Below, one piece after another: positions 28,013 through 37,131 of a DNA stretch of 64,000 nucleotides. This stretch comes from JBOCEF01 sp047610385 (GTDB taxonomy: Bacteria > Pseudomonadota > Alphaproteobacteria > Rhodobacterales > Rhodobacteraceae): positions 1 through 64,000 of the forward strand of contig JBLGAC010000014.1 in the NCBI GenBank assembly GCA_047610385.1, in the 5' to 3' direction. The translations under genes and the position numbers were made by a program. The notes below the pieces were generated by a model, which worked only from the letters and a program-made list of their open reading frames with translations, was not told where the DNA came from and searched no databases. Every line of letters starts with the position of its first letter. Positions within the stretch are counted from its first letter, which is position 1.

Positions 28013-29344
28013 ATGACCCCCTTCACCCTGCTGGCCCGTGCGGGAGCGACCGCCGTGGCGCTGTCGCTGGCCCTGCCGGCCATGGCCCAGAACCGCATCG
28101 ATTTGGTGCGCCCCGACGCGCCCACACTGGCCATCCATGGTGCCTACAAGGTCGGCGTGCGGACCATGGAGCTGTCCAATCCCGGCCAGCTCAACATCCT
28201 TGGCGTCAAGGACGGCGCGCGCCCGACCTATGACCGCCCGCTGACCGTGGAAATCTGGCACCCCGCGACCACCGACCAGACCGGCGGAACCTATGACACC
28301 CTGCTGCGCGATGGTGAGACCCACGTGACCATCACCGGTGCGGCGGTGCGCGATGCTGCCCCCGACATGACCGGCGCGCCTTATCCGCTGGTGATCATCT
28401 CGCACGGGTATCCCGGCAACCGGATTTTGATGGCCCATCTGGGCGAAAGCCTTGCGGCCCGCGGCTATGTGGCGGTGTCGATCGACCACACTGACAGCCT
28501 TTATCAGGACATGGGCAATTTCGGCTCCACGCTGGTGAACCGCCCGATCGACCAGATGTTCGTGCTTGAACAGATGGCGCAGGCAGGCGCGGCTGGCGGT
28601 GCGCTGGCCGGCGTCGTGGACGCAAGCAAGACCGGCCTGATCGGGTATTCCATGGGCGGCTACGGCGCGGTGATTTCCGCGGGCGGCGGCATCAGCCAGG
28701 CTGGCGTGGATCTGGCCTGGGGCGCGCCCGAAGGGTTGGCCGCTGTCAACCGCGCAGGGTCCGACACCCATGAAGCGCTGATCGACGACCGTCTTGCGGC
28801 CGTCATCGCCATCGGCCCCTGGGGCATGGAGCTTGGCCATTACGGCGGCACGCAAGGCTTCTGGGACGCCGAAGGGCTGGCCGGGGTCCGCAAACCGATC
28901 CTGTTCATGGCCGGAACCTCAGACGCCACGTCGATCTATGAAACCGGCGTGAAGGCGATCTATGAGGGGTCGATCAACGCACCGTGGCGCGGTCTGCTGT
29001 CGTTCGCGAACGCTGGCCACAACGCCGTGGCCCCGATGCCTGCGCCGATGGAAAGCTGGGCCATGTCCGAAAAGCTGGGCTGGGCACCGTTTGAACATTA
29101 CGCCGATGCCGTGTGGGACACGACCCGCATGAACAACATCGCGCAGCATTTCGCCGCCGCCTTCATGGACCTGCACCTGAAGGGCGACGCGGAAATGGCC
29201 ACCTATCTTGATCTGGCCGAAGATGGCGGCGCTGCCGTGTTCGCCGCCGAAAAAGACGGAACCCTGAAGCCTGAGCACACCTACTGGAAGGGCTTCAAGA
29301 AGGGCACCGCCGCGGGGCTGAGCTTTTCAAGCGCCGTGAAGTGA
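28013..29344 (+). CDS. Secreted alpha/beta hydrolase (dienelactone hydrolase/PAF-acetylhydrolase-like)
   Basis: The protein has 443 residues. The signal peptide ends ALPAMA. The nucleophile elbow is GYSMGG with S213; the oxyanion segment is IISHGYPGNRI; the late histidine lies in FANAGHNAVAPMP. This is a periplasmic or secreted serine hydrolase. Substrate is not predictable; platelet-activating-factor acetylhydrolase relatives are ester hydrolases of small polar substrates. A 10-bp hairpin follows the stop. Confidence 0.8.
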   Translation: MTPFTLLARAGATAVALSLALPAMAQNRIDLVRPDAPTLAIHGAYKVGVRTMELSNPGQLNILGVKDGARPTYDRPLTVEIWHPATTDQTGGTYDTLLRDGETHVTITGAAVRDAAPDMTGAPYPLVIISHGYPGNRILMAHLGESLAARGYVAVSIDHTDSLYQDMGNFGSTLVNRPIDQMFVLEQMAQAGAAGGALAGVVDASKTGLIGYSMGGYGAVISAGGGISQAGVDLAWGAPEGLAAVNRAGSDTHEALIDDRLAAVIAIGPWGMELGHYGGTQGFWDAEGLAGVRKPILFMAGTSDATSIYETGVKAIYEGSINAPWRGLLSFANAGHNAVAPMPAPMESWAMSEKLGWAPFEHYADAVWDTTRMNNIAQHFAAAFMDLHLKGDAEMATYLDLAEDGGAAVFAAEKDGTLKPEHTYWKGFKKGTAAGLSFSSAVK

Positions 29345-29349
29345 TCACA

Positions 29350-29377
29350 GGTGCCGCCGTCTTCGGGCGGCGGCACC
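29350..29377 (+). terminator. Perfect 10-bp hairpin after the hydrolase
   Basis: The arms GGTGCCGCCG (29350-29359) and CGGCGGCACC (29368-29377) surround an eight-base loop. It has no T-run, but lies 6 bases after the stop, so it is a likely 3' end or processing structure. Confidence 0.6.
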
Positions 29378-29480
29378 CACGCCTGACAGGCCTAGGCAAT
29401 CAGGGTGGCCCAAGGCCCGGTCCGCCTTTTCAGCACCTGCCACGCAACGCAGGCAAATCACAAAGTCAGTGAGACCAAAA

Positions 29481-29843
29481 ATGCCAGTGATCCGTATCGA
29501 AGTGCCCGAGGGCGTCCCCTCCGCCACAAAAAAACGCATTCGTGAGGGTGTGAAGCAAGCCGTGCTCGACACGCTTGCGCCCAAAGAGACCAAGTATGAT
29601 TACGTGGCCGTGACCGAAGTCTTCGCCGAATTGGGCGACGGCGTCCCCTTGGTCACTGTCGATCTGCGCCCCGGTCGCGATGCGACGCGCAAGAAAAGCT
29701 TGGTCGACGCCATCGCCGCAATCTTGAAGACGGAGCTGGGATCTGATCCGGTCGACCTCTATGTCCTGTTTCGTGAGACCCCCGCCGAGAACCACTACAC
29801 AGGTGGAACACCGCTGCCCGCTTGGGTCCCGGCAGACGCGTAA
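29481..29843 (+). CDS. Tautomerase-superfamily protein (4-oxalocrotonate tautomerase type)
   Basis: The protein has 120 residues and begins MPVIRIEVPEGV, so after Met removal Pro1 is the catalytic residue. A second repeat-like strand and GRDATRKKSLVDAIAAIL match the family. The upstream in-frame start at 29469 is unlikely because Pro1 would be buried. Substrate unknown. Confidence 0.82.
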   Translation: MPVIRIEVPEGVPSATKKRIREGVKQAVLDTLAPKETKYDYVAVTEVFAELGDGVPLVTVDLRPGRDATRKKSLVDAIAAILKTELGSDPVDLYVLFRETPAENHYTGGTPLPAWVPADA

Positions 29844-29955
29844 CGTCAGATCTGGATCCGCCGTATTGGTGGAATAGTCTTCGCCACTTCATTGTCCCAA
29901 AGTGCGGGATTTTTCCAAAGCGCGGGCGCATTCGGTCCAGATCAGGTGTCACGCC

Positions 29956-29998
29956 GCCCATTGCACCGGAAATTTTCATAAAATCCGGCGCAATGGGC
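29956..29998. terminator. Inverted repeat between convergent genes
   Basis: GCCCATTGC (29956-29964) pairs with GCAATGGGC (29990-29998), and internal CCGGA pairs with TCCGG. AT runs flank the loop (AATTTT, AAAA). It lies between the convergent tautomerase and SDR genes and could terminate in both directions. Confidence 0.65.
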
Positions 29999-30015
29999 AG
30001 GTGGCGCATCAGGTG

Positions 30016-30059
30016 CCGCCCCTCTTCAGGCCGCCCCTCTTCAGGCCGCCCCCCTCAGG
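30016..30059. repeat. Short tandem repeat, 15-base unit, about three copies
   Basis: CCGCCCCTCTTCAGG occurs twice exactly (30016-30030 and 30031-30045), and a shortened copy without TT follows at 30046-30059. The last copy overlaps the stop of the SDR gene. Confidence 0.8.
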
Positions 30060-30822
30060 CCGCGGTCCAGCCGCCATCCACCAACACCGAGGATCCCGTC
30101 ACCAAAGCGCCCGCGTCGGATGCCAGCCACACCGCTGTGCCCGCAATGTCGCCCGGTGTGCCAACCCGGCCCAGCGCGATTTTGCTGTGCACCCACGCCA
30201 TCTTGTTGGCGTCCGTGAACGTCGCCTCAGTCAGCGGCGTGCGCACGAAGGTCGGGGCGATGGTGTTGACGCGGATGCCAAGCGGGCCCCATTCCAGCGC
30301 CATGCCCTTGGTGAACCCTTCGACCGCGAATTTGCTGGCCGAATAGACCGCGCGTTCCGGCCCCGACACATGCCCCATCTGCGAGGATATGTTGATCAAG
30401 CTGCCCGGTTTTCCCGCCGCGATCAGCCCTTTGGCCACCGCTTGGGTCAAGAAATAGGCGCCGCGGACATTCACGCCCATGACCGCGTCAAAATCCTGCG
30501 CCGTCGTCTCCGCCGCCTTGGAATGGATCGCCAGCCCGGCAGAGTTCACCAGCACGTCAAACGGTCCATGGGCCGCCACCGCAGCCGCTGCCGCGTCGAT
30601 GTCCGCCACATCCAGCGCCATGGCGTGGGCCAACAGCCCCTCAGCCTTCATGGCATCCACCGCGCCGGACAGCCGGTCCACACCGCGCGCGGCCAGCCAC
30701 ACCTCAGCCCCGGCGCGCGCCAGCGCCACCGCGCAGCCCAGCCCGATGCCCGAGGACGCGCCCGCCACCAGCGCGCGCCGCCCGGTCAGATCGAAGCTCG
30801 GGGTTTGGGGAAGCACGGTCAT
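30055..30822 (-). CDS. SDR-family NAD(P)-dependent oxidoreductase
   Basis: The protein has 255 residues. The cofactor motif is AGASSGIG, and the active site YSASK is preceded by SSQ. The NSAG and NVR motifs of classical SDRs are present. It overlaps the HisD-family gene by four bases and is expressed with it. The partner substrate is probably the product or precursor of the HisD-family enzyme; HpsO/HpsP-like roles are possible but not demonstrable. Confidence 0.82.
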   Translation of the reverse strand: MTVLPQTPSFDLTGRRALVAGASSGIGLGCAVALARAGAEVWLAARGVDRLSGAVDAMKAEGLLAHAMALDVADIDAAAAAVAAHGPFDVLVNSAGLAIHSKAAETTAQDFDAVMGVNVRGAYFLTQAVAKGLIAAGKPGSLINISSQMGHVSGPERAVYSASKFAVEGFTKGMALEWGPLGIRVNTIAPTFVRTPLTEATFTDANKMAWVHSKIALGRVGTPGDIAGTAVWLASDAGALVTGSSVLVDGGWTAA

Positions 30823-32129
30823 TGCGCCGCCTTCCCATAGCCGACATTGCCGCCACCATAACGGCGCACGCGGATATTGGCCTGCTCAGCATGGCCAACA
30901 AAACCTTCAAGCATGCACAGGCGGGAGCAATACGCCCCTATCTCAGCCGCCGCCGCGTCAGTGGTGATGCGCTGATAGCTGTGCGTCTTCAGGAACTTGC
31001 CAACCCACAGCCCCCCGGTATACCGCCCCGCTTTGCGCGTCGGCAGCGTGTGGTTGGTGCCGATCACCTTGTCGCCATTCGCGACATTGGTGCGGGGGCC
31101 AAGAAACAGCGCGCCATAGCTGTGCATCTTCTCCAGATACCAATCATCGCGGTCGGTCATCACCTGCACATGTTCATAGGCGATGTCATTGGCGACCTGC
31201 AGCATTTCATCATGGGTGTCGCAGACATAGATGTCGCCGTAATCGCGCCAAGACACCGACGCCGTGTCGGCGGTGGGCAGGATCTTCAGGATGCGGTCAA
31301 TTTCAACAAGCACTCCGTCAGCCAGCGCGCGCGACGTGGTGATCAGCGCGGCGGGGGAATTGTAGCCATGCTCAGCCTGGCCCAACAGATCGGTGGCGAC
31401 CATTTCGGCGTCCACGCTGTCATCGGCAATCACCAGCGTTTCGGTCGGCCCGGCGAACAGATCAATGCCGACGCGGCCGAACAACTGGCGCTTGGCCTCA
31501 GCCACAAAGGCGTTGCCGGGGCCGACCAGCATGTGCACCGGCTCAAGGCTCTCGGTGCCCAGTGCCATGGCACCGACGGCCTGAATGCCGCCGAGGCACA
31601 GGATTTCGTGCGCCCCGCCCATATGCATCGCCGCGACGATGGCCGGGTGCGGCGCGCCCTTCACCGGCGGGGCCGACGCCACGATGCGCGGCACCCCCGC
31701 CACCGCCGCGGTCAGCACTGACATATGCGCCGACGCCACCATGGGAAACTTGCCGCCCGGCACATAGCACCCAACCGATTGGACGGGGATATTGCGATGG
31801 CCAAGGATCACGCCCGGCATCGTCTCAACCTCAATATCCGTCATGGAGGCGCGCTGCGCCTCAGCAAAGCGGCGGATCTGGGTCTGGGCAAAGCGGATGT
31901 CGTCAAGATCGCGCGATGACACTTTGGACATCGCCGCCTCGATCTCAGACGGTGTCAGGCGAAACGCGGCGGGGGCGTAGCTGTCGAATTTGACCGACAG
32001 ATCACGCACGGCCGCGTCGCCGCGCGCCTCGATGTCCGCCAGAATGGTTTCGACGCTGGCGCGCACGGCGGCGTCATCCTCGGCGCGCTCAGCTTCGGGC
32101 TTGCCGCGTTTGATATGCTCGATGGTCAT
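30819..32129 (-). CDS. HisD-family dehydrogenase, possibly sulfopropanediol 3-dehydrogenase-like (HpsN)
   Basis: The protein has 436 residues. Histidinol dehydrogenase features are retained: QAEHG (zinc Gln/His), YEHVQV (catalytic Glu-His), GTNHTLPT and the late EGFVGHAE. It is not in a his operon but with an SDR, a LacI regulator and a divergent hydroxyacyl-CoA-type dehydrogenase. That fits catabolic members such as HpsN, which oxidises 2,3-dihydroxypropane-1-sulfonate in Roseobacters. The start is chosen by the strong GGAGGAGA before ATG 32129. Confidence 0.75.
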   Translation of the reverse strand: MTIEHIKRGKPEAERAEDDAAVRASVETILADIEARGDAAVRDLSVKFDSYAPAAFRLTPSEIEAAMSKVSSRDLDDIRFAQTQIRRFAEAQRASMTDIEVETMPGVILGHRNIPVQSVGCYVPGGKFPMVASAHMSVLTAAVAGVPRIVASAPPVKGAPHPAIVAAMHMGGAHEILCLGGIQAVGAMALGTESLEPVHMLVGPGNAFVAEAKRQLFGRVGIDLFAGPTETLVIADDSVDAEMVATDLLGQAEHGYNSPAALITTSRALADGVLVEIDRILKILPTADTASVSWRDYGDIYVCDTHDEMLQVANDIAYEHVQVMTDRDDWYLEKMHSYGALFLGPRTNVANGDKVIGTNHTLPTRKAGRYTGGLWVGKFLKTHSYQRITTDAAAAEIGAYCSRLCMLEGFVGHAEQANIRVRRYGGGNVGYGKAAQ

Positions 32130-32202
32130 GGGGTCTCCTCCGGCTGATTTGGCGCAGGAATGCCACGGCCGGGGCGGGCCGGGCAATCGTGGTGGGGCCA
32201 GA

Positions 32203-32217
32203 GTGAAATTATTTCAC
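32203..32217. promoter_or_regulatory. Palindrome GTGAAATTATTTCAC upstream of the HisD-family gene
   Basis: A perfect 7-base inverted repeat with one central base sits 74 bases before the HisD-family start and overlaps the lacI stop. It could be an operator. It lacks the central CG of standard LacI sites, so a different regulator is possible. Confidence 0.4.
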
Positions 32218-33221
32218 CCGCTGGCACGCACCATCAGCCGCGCCGGCAGAATGCGGATCTGCGCGGGCGCGTCCGGGTCAGCGATCTGCGCGTCGATCAG
32301 ATCCAGCGTCGCGGCCAGCATGGCGCGGATCGGCTGGCGCATGGTGGTCAGATCCCACGCATGCCACGCGGCCATGGGGATGTCGTCAAACCCGATGATC
32401 GCCACGTCATCCGGCACCCGCAGCCCCAGCCGCCTTGCGCAACCGAGCGCCGCCAGCGCCATCAGATCATTCGCGGCGAATATGGCGTCGGGCGGGGCGG
32501 GGCCGGTCAGCAGCGCCTCAGCGGCCTTCATGGCGCGATCATGGTTGAAATGGCCACGCAGGACGGTCGGGGCAATGCCGTCCTCAGCCAACCGATCCAC
32601 AAAACCGCGGCGACGCTCTGCCCCGGTGGACACGCCCGGCGCGCCGTCGATCATCGCAATGCGGCGGTGGCCTTGGGCCAGAAACCGGTCTGCCACCACG
32701 CGCGCGCCGCCATAGTTGTCGCAGCACACCGCGTTCAGCCCTTTGTCAGCCTGCACGCGGTTCAGCAGCACCACCGGCATCCGGCGCGCCCGGCAGGCCC
32801 GCGCCAGATCTGATGACAGATGCGCCGACGCGATGATCGCCGCGTCTGCGCGGTGGTCCAGCACCTGCGCCATCACGCTGTCCACATCGCGCCCCGGCGC
32901 GGCGGCGTGCAGCAACAGGCGCTGACCGCGGGCGGCCAGCGCCTCAGCCAGCAGTTCCAGCGCGGCGGGGTAGAACGGGTTGGCCATGTCGCCCATCACC
33001 GCGGCAACCGTGCGGGCGCCCAGCGCGCCAATCGCCCGGCCACTGGGGGTGGCGTAGCCCAGCGCCTCAGCCGCGGCCAGAATGCGGGCGCGGGTGACAT
33101 CAGCGATCGGGGCGCCGGGGGTGAAGGCGCGCGACACCGCGGCGACCGACACGCCAGCGTCGCGCGCCACGTCGCGCGCGGTGATCCGGGCCTTGGGCTG
33201 CGATGGGATCGGATCGGTCAT
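32214..33221 (-). CDS. LacI-family transcriptional regulator
   Basis: The protein has 335 residues. The helix-turn-helix ARDVARDAGVSVAAVSRAF is followed by the hinge helix and a periplasmic-binding-like sensor domain (residues 60-335). It starts at ATG 33221; the longer frame upstream is unlikely. It is divergent from the dehydrogenase at 33325, with a near-palindromic CTTG-CGCG-CAAG site between them, so local control of both sides is probable. The effector is likely a small sugar or sugar-acid-like compound. Confidence 0.87.
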   Translation of the reverse strand: MTDPIPSQPKARITARDVARDAGVSVAAVSRAFTPGAPIADVTRARILAAAEALGYATPSGRAIGALGARTVAAVMGDMANPFYPAALELLAEALAARGQRLLLHAAAPGRDVDSVMAQVLDHRADAAIIASAHLSSDLARACRARRMPVVLLNRVQADKGLNAVCCDNYGGARVVADRFLAQGHRRIAMIDGAPGVSTGAERRRGFVDRLAEDGIAPTVLRGHFNHDRAMKAAEALLTGPAPPDAIFAANDLMALAALGCARRLGLRVPDDVAIIGFDDIPMAAWHAWDLTTMRQPIRAMLAATLDLIDAQIADPDAPAQIRILPARLMVRASG

Positions 33222-33267
33222 GGGCGCATCTTTTCCAGTGTTGCACCACGCAGCAGACACGGTCCTA

Positions 33268-33281
33268 CTTGCCGCGACAAG
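33268..33281. promoter_or_regulatory. Candidate LacI operator in the divergent gap
   Basis: CTTGCCGCGACAAG is a 14-base near palindrome (12 of 14 positions) with the central CG step typical of LacI-family operators. It lies between lacI and the divergent dehydrogenase, 43 bases before the latter's start. Confidence 0.45.
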
Positions 33282-33324
33282 CGCCGGGCCGCCCCCGCCC
33301 CGCGCAATGACAGCGGAGAGCGCA

Positions 33325-34272
33325 ATGAAACACCCCCTTGATCATGTGGCCATCGTCGGTGCCGGGCTGATCGGGTGCAGCTGGGCGGTGGTGTTCGCGC
33401 GCGCTGGCACAACGGTCACGGTGTTTGACGCCGATGCCGCGACGCTGGCGCGCGTGCCCGCCCGGGTGCGCGAAACGCTGGCCGATATGGAACGCCTCGG
33501 GTTGGCTGATCACATCGCCACCGTCGCCGCCCGCATCACCATCGCACCGTCCTTGCAGGCCGCGCTGGCGGGCGCGCAATATGTGCAGGAAAGCGTGTTT
33601 GAAACCCTTGAGGCCAAGCGCACCATCAGCCACCAGATCGGCGCCCTGATTGGGCCGGACACTGTGGTGGGGTCGTCGTCCTCAGGCATCCCGGCATCGG
33701 CCTTCACCCAAGGCGCGCCCAATCGCGGCCGCTTTTTGATCGCGCACCCGGTCAACCCGCCGCACTTGATCCCGGTGGTGGAGCTGGTGCCCGCCCCCTG
33801 GACCGACCCGGCAATCGTGCCTTGGCTGCGCGCGCGCATGGCAGATCTGGGCCAGACCCCGGTCGTGCTGACCCGCGAGGTGCAGGGATTTATCCTCAAC
33901 CGTTTGCAAGGTGCGCTGTTGAACGAGGCATGGGCCCTTTACGACGAAGGCTACGCCAGCGCGGCGGACATCGACACGACCGTGTCCAAGGGGCTGGGCC
34001 TGCGCTGGGCATTTATGGGCCCGTTCGAGACGATTGATCTGAACGCCCCCGGCGGCATCGCCGACTATGCCCAGCGCCTTGGGCCGCTTTACCACGACAT
34101 CGCGCGGTCGCGGACCGATCCCACCCCTTGGTCCCCTGCCCTGACCGCGCGTCTGGAGGCTGAGCGCCGCGAAACCCTGCCCGCTGACGCCCTGCCCGCC
34201 CGCGCGCGCTGGCGCGACATGGCGCTGATGCGGTTGGTCAGAGATCTGCGCAGCGCAGCCACGGGGGGCTGA
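33325..34272 (+). CDS. 3-hydroxyacyl-CoA-type NAD dehydrogenase (L-gulonate/carnitine dehydrogenase-like)
   Basis: The protein has 315 residues from MKHPLDHVAI. The Rossmann motif is GAGLIGCSWA, and the conserved HPVNPPHLIPVVE contains the catalytic His. The C-terminal domain has the usual GLGLRWAFMGPFE. This short form resembles lambda-crystallin (L-gulonate 3-dehydrogenase) and carnitine dehydrogenase rather than beta-oxidation enzymes. It is likely part of the LacI-controlled locus. Exact substrate is open. Confidence 0.82.
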   Translation: MKHPLDHVAIVGAGLIGCSWAVVFARAGTTVTVFDADAATLARVPARVRETLADMERLGLADHIATVAARITIAPSLQAALAGAQYVQESVFETLEAKRTISHQIGALIGPDTVVGSSSSGIPASAFTQGAPNRGRFLIAHPVNPPHLIPVVELVPAPWTDPAIVPWLRARMADLGQTPVVLTREVQGFILNRLQGALLNEAWALYDEGYASAADIDTTVSKGLGLRWAFMGPFETIDLNAPGGIADYAQRLGPLYHDIARSRTDPTPWSPALTARLEAERRETLPADALPARARWRDMALMRLVRDLRSAATGG

Positions 34273-34522
34273 CTTAAAGGAAACCCGCCACTTCACGTGA
34301 TGCACACAGGCGACACTTGACCAATCGAAAAACAAGGAAATAACAAGCGAAAGCCGCTTGCATAACAACAGAAATTTTAAGATATCTAAAAATTGTTTCC
34401 AAAATAAACAACTTTAAATGGGAACCGCACGAGACACTAATTATTGACCCCAGGCCGCGGCCATAGATAAGGATTTAATACGAATCGCGCATACGCGATC
34501 ACAGATATGGAGAGAGCAGGAT

Positions 34523-36927
34523 ATGGCGCGACGAACTCTCGGGCTTGTCGATTGGGCAACCATCGCGGCAGCCTCGGCCATTCCGCTGGGCACCACGGCG
34601 CAGGCGGCTGAGCCTGACTTGTACACGCTCAATGGCACGGTGACGGTCGAACAGGCGTTGGACGACAACATCTACGGCACGGCGAATGACCGCGAATCTG
34701 ATTTTATCACCCGCATCTCGCCGCGGCTTGAAGCCAAGGTGGAGACGAAAACCTTCACGGCCCGCGCGCTAGCCAGCGCCGAATACAGCCGCTTTGCCAG
34801 CCATCACGACGAAGATTACGTTGATGCGGAACTGAGTGCCGACGCGGTTCTGCGCTTTGTGGACGGGCTGTCGGCCTTTGCGGGCTGAGCACGCATGGGA
34901 CCATGAAGACCGCGACAGCCCCGATGACGTCAACGGCCTGAACCCCACCGATTACCGCCGTCTGGGCGGTTGGGCGGGTTTTGATGCAGAGTACGGCACC
35001 AATTCCGCACGCGTCGGCATCAACTTTAACCAGTTCGATTTCGACGATGTCGAAGGAACCTCGGGGACCCTCGACAACGACTGTCGCGACCAGATGATGA
35101 CCGAGACCGGTGCCCGCCTTGCCCATAAGCTGTCGGACACCCGCAGCGTGTTCGTGCAAGGCGTCTATGACCAGCGCAAATATGACAATCCGGGGACCCT
35201 CGTCCGCGATTCCGAGGGCTTCGCCTTTGCCATCGGGCTTGATGGCACATATGGCGCTTTGTCGGGCGAAGTGCTGGTCGGGTTCCTGATGCAGGACTAC
35301 GCGGATCCCGGGCTTGGGGACGTGGCAACCTTCGACATCGGTGCTGCGCTGAAATGGACGCCTGCGCCGCTGACGCGGGTGCGTCTGTCGGTGGACCGCA
35401 GCATTGAGGAATCGACCTTAAGCATGGGCGGCGTCCCGGCCTCGTCTTACACGGCCACGTCGCTGCGCGTCCGCGCGGCCCATCGCGTGGCCAAACAGGT
35501 CAGCATCGGCGCCGACATCGCCTGGCAGATGGACACCTATAACGGCATCGACCGCACCGACCATATCGGGTCGTTCGGGGTAGACGCGCGCTATTACCTG
35601 ACGCCCCATGTCTGGTTCGGCGCGGGCTTGCGGCACATTGAGCGCAATTCAAACATCGGCGGCGCTGACTTTGAAGCGAACGTCGCCATGCTGCGCATCG
35701 GTGCCCAGACCACCGCGGAATTCGCCAAGACCGCGGCGCTGTCCACCATGGGCCGCGCTGAGCTTTATGCCGGTGTCCAGGCGGGCCATTCCAGCATGGT
35801 GTCCACCCTCGACGGCACGCGCGGCGGCGGCGCTGATCCGGGCACCAATCAGGCATCCTTTGGCCGATGACGGCTTTGCGGGGGGCGTGTTCCTTGGCTG
35901 GCGTCACCGTGTCAACGACGCCCGCTTCGGCATCGAGGTCGGGGCCGAGCTGGCCGATGTAGACTGGGTCCATGACGCGGACCGTACGTTCTCCGTCAAG
36001 CGCAGCGATCTTTACAGCATCTCAGCCATCGCGGGGCTGGATCTGTCGGGCGGGTCTTTCGCCTATCTGCGCGGCGGGCTGGTGAACGCAAATCTTGAAA
36101 CCAACTATTGCGAAGACTGCGGCAACTTCACTTCCAACCGCCGCGCCTTGGGTGCCCGGCTGGGCGTGGGCATAGAGGCACCAGTCACCGCCGGCCTGTC
36201 GGCGCGCCTTGACTATGTGGTCACCGCTTGGGATGACCATGACGCGGGCGTCGGCACATCCAGCGACAACTTCGCCGATGCCGAGGGCATGGCGCGGCTG
36301 GGCCTGATCTGGCGGTTTGGTGCCGAGGCCGACATCCCCAAAAGCGATCCAGTCGAATTTGGCGGATTTTACGTCGGTGCGCTGTTCGGGCATGGCGCGC
36401 TGATGTCCGAAAATGTTGGTGACCGCGATACCTTCACCCTTGATGCCCAGCGCGCAGGCTTTGGCGCAGGTTTCGGCGTGGTGGCAGGCTATGGCATGAT
36501 CTTTGGCACTGATTTCTATGTCGGCGCTGAGGTGGATGCTGAGATTTCCTCAGTGAACTGGACCCAGGAACGCGCGCCTTCGGGCCGGGTCTATTCGATC
36601 GAAAAGACCCACAGCTTTGGCGCATCCCTGCGCGTCGGCTATGTGGTGAACGACGGCATGCTGATCTATGCGCGCGGTGGTCCGGTGATCAGCGGCTTTG
36701 ACACCGATTTCGCCACCTCCAGCACGTCGACCGAATCGACCGAGGACAAGGTCGGCCTGCGCATCAGTGCCGGCATCGAAGTCAGCATGAGCGAGTCGCT
36801 GCGCCTGAGGTTCGATTACACCCACACCGAATACGACGATTTCGGCATCTCCTACGGGTCTGATGGGCGGGACGAATTCGACAATTCGGAAAATCAGTTC
36901 CGGATCGGCGTGCTCTACAGCTTCTGA
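34523..36927 (+). pseudogene. Very long outer-membrane beta-barrel protein, two frameshifts
   Basis: One gene in three frames: a signal peptide, then a BBP2-type barrel (HEDRDSPDD motif at the first junction), then two successive Omp25-like barrels (GFAGGVFLGWRHR and FGGFYVGALFGHG blocks), ending with the outer-membrane-type C-terminus FRIGVLYSF. The first shift is at the GGG run 34882-34884; one G less restores the frame. The second is at CC 35864-35865; one C less gives FGDDGFAGGVF. The restored length is about 800 residues. All three parts retain good coding sequence, so recent damage or sequencing error are both possible. A 14-bp terminator follows. Confidence 0.72.
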
Positions 36928-36946
36928 GCAGCGCGCGCGAAGGTTG

Positions 36947-36983
36947 GCCGAGGGGCGGAGGAAACTCCGCCCCTCGGCTTTTT
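36947..36983 (+). terminator. Strong Rho-independent terminator after the barrel gene
   Basis: The perfect 14-base arms (GCCGAGGGGCGGAG, 36947-36960, and its complement at 36965-36978) have a GAAA tetraloop and are followed by TTTTT. It separates the barrel gene from the Gly/Lys-rich gene. Confidence 0.95.
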
Positions 36984-37131
36984 CATGTGCGGATCTACAA
37001 AAAGTTAAACGGATTGATCTCGATCAAAGATACAAATCAGCTACTGGATATTTTTAAGTAAAAGGTCCTAAACTGGGCGTATAAATACCTAAAAAACTGT
37101 GAATGGCCAACCTGACTAAATTAAGTTACAA

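Noticed and set aside
30819..32129. Histidine biosynthesis hisD
   Set aside because: No other his gene is nearby and the context is catabolic (LacI, SDR, divergent dehydrogenase).
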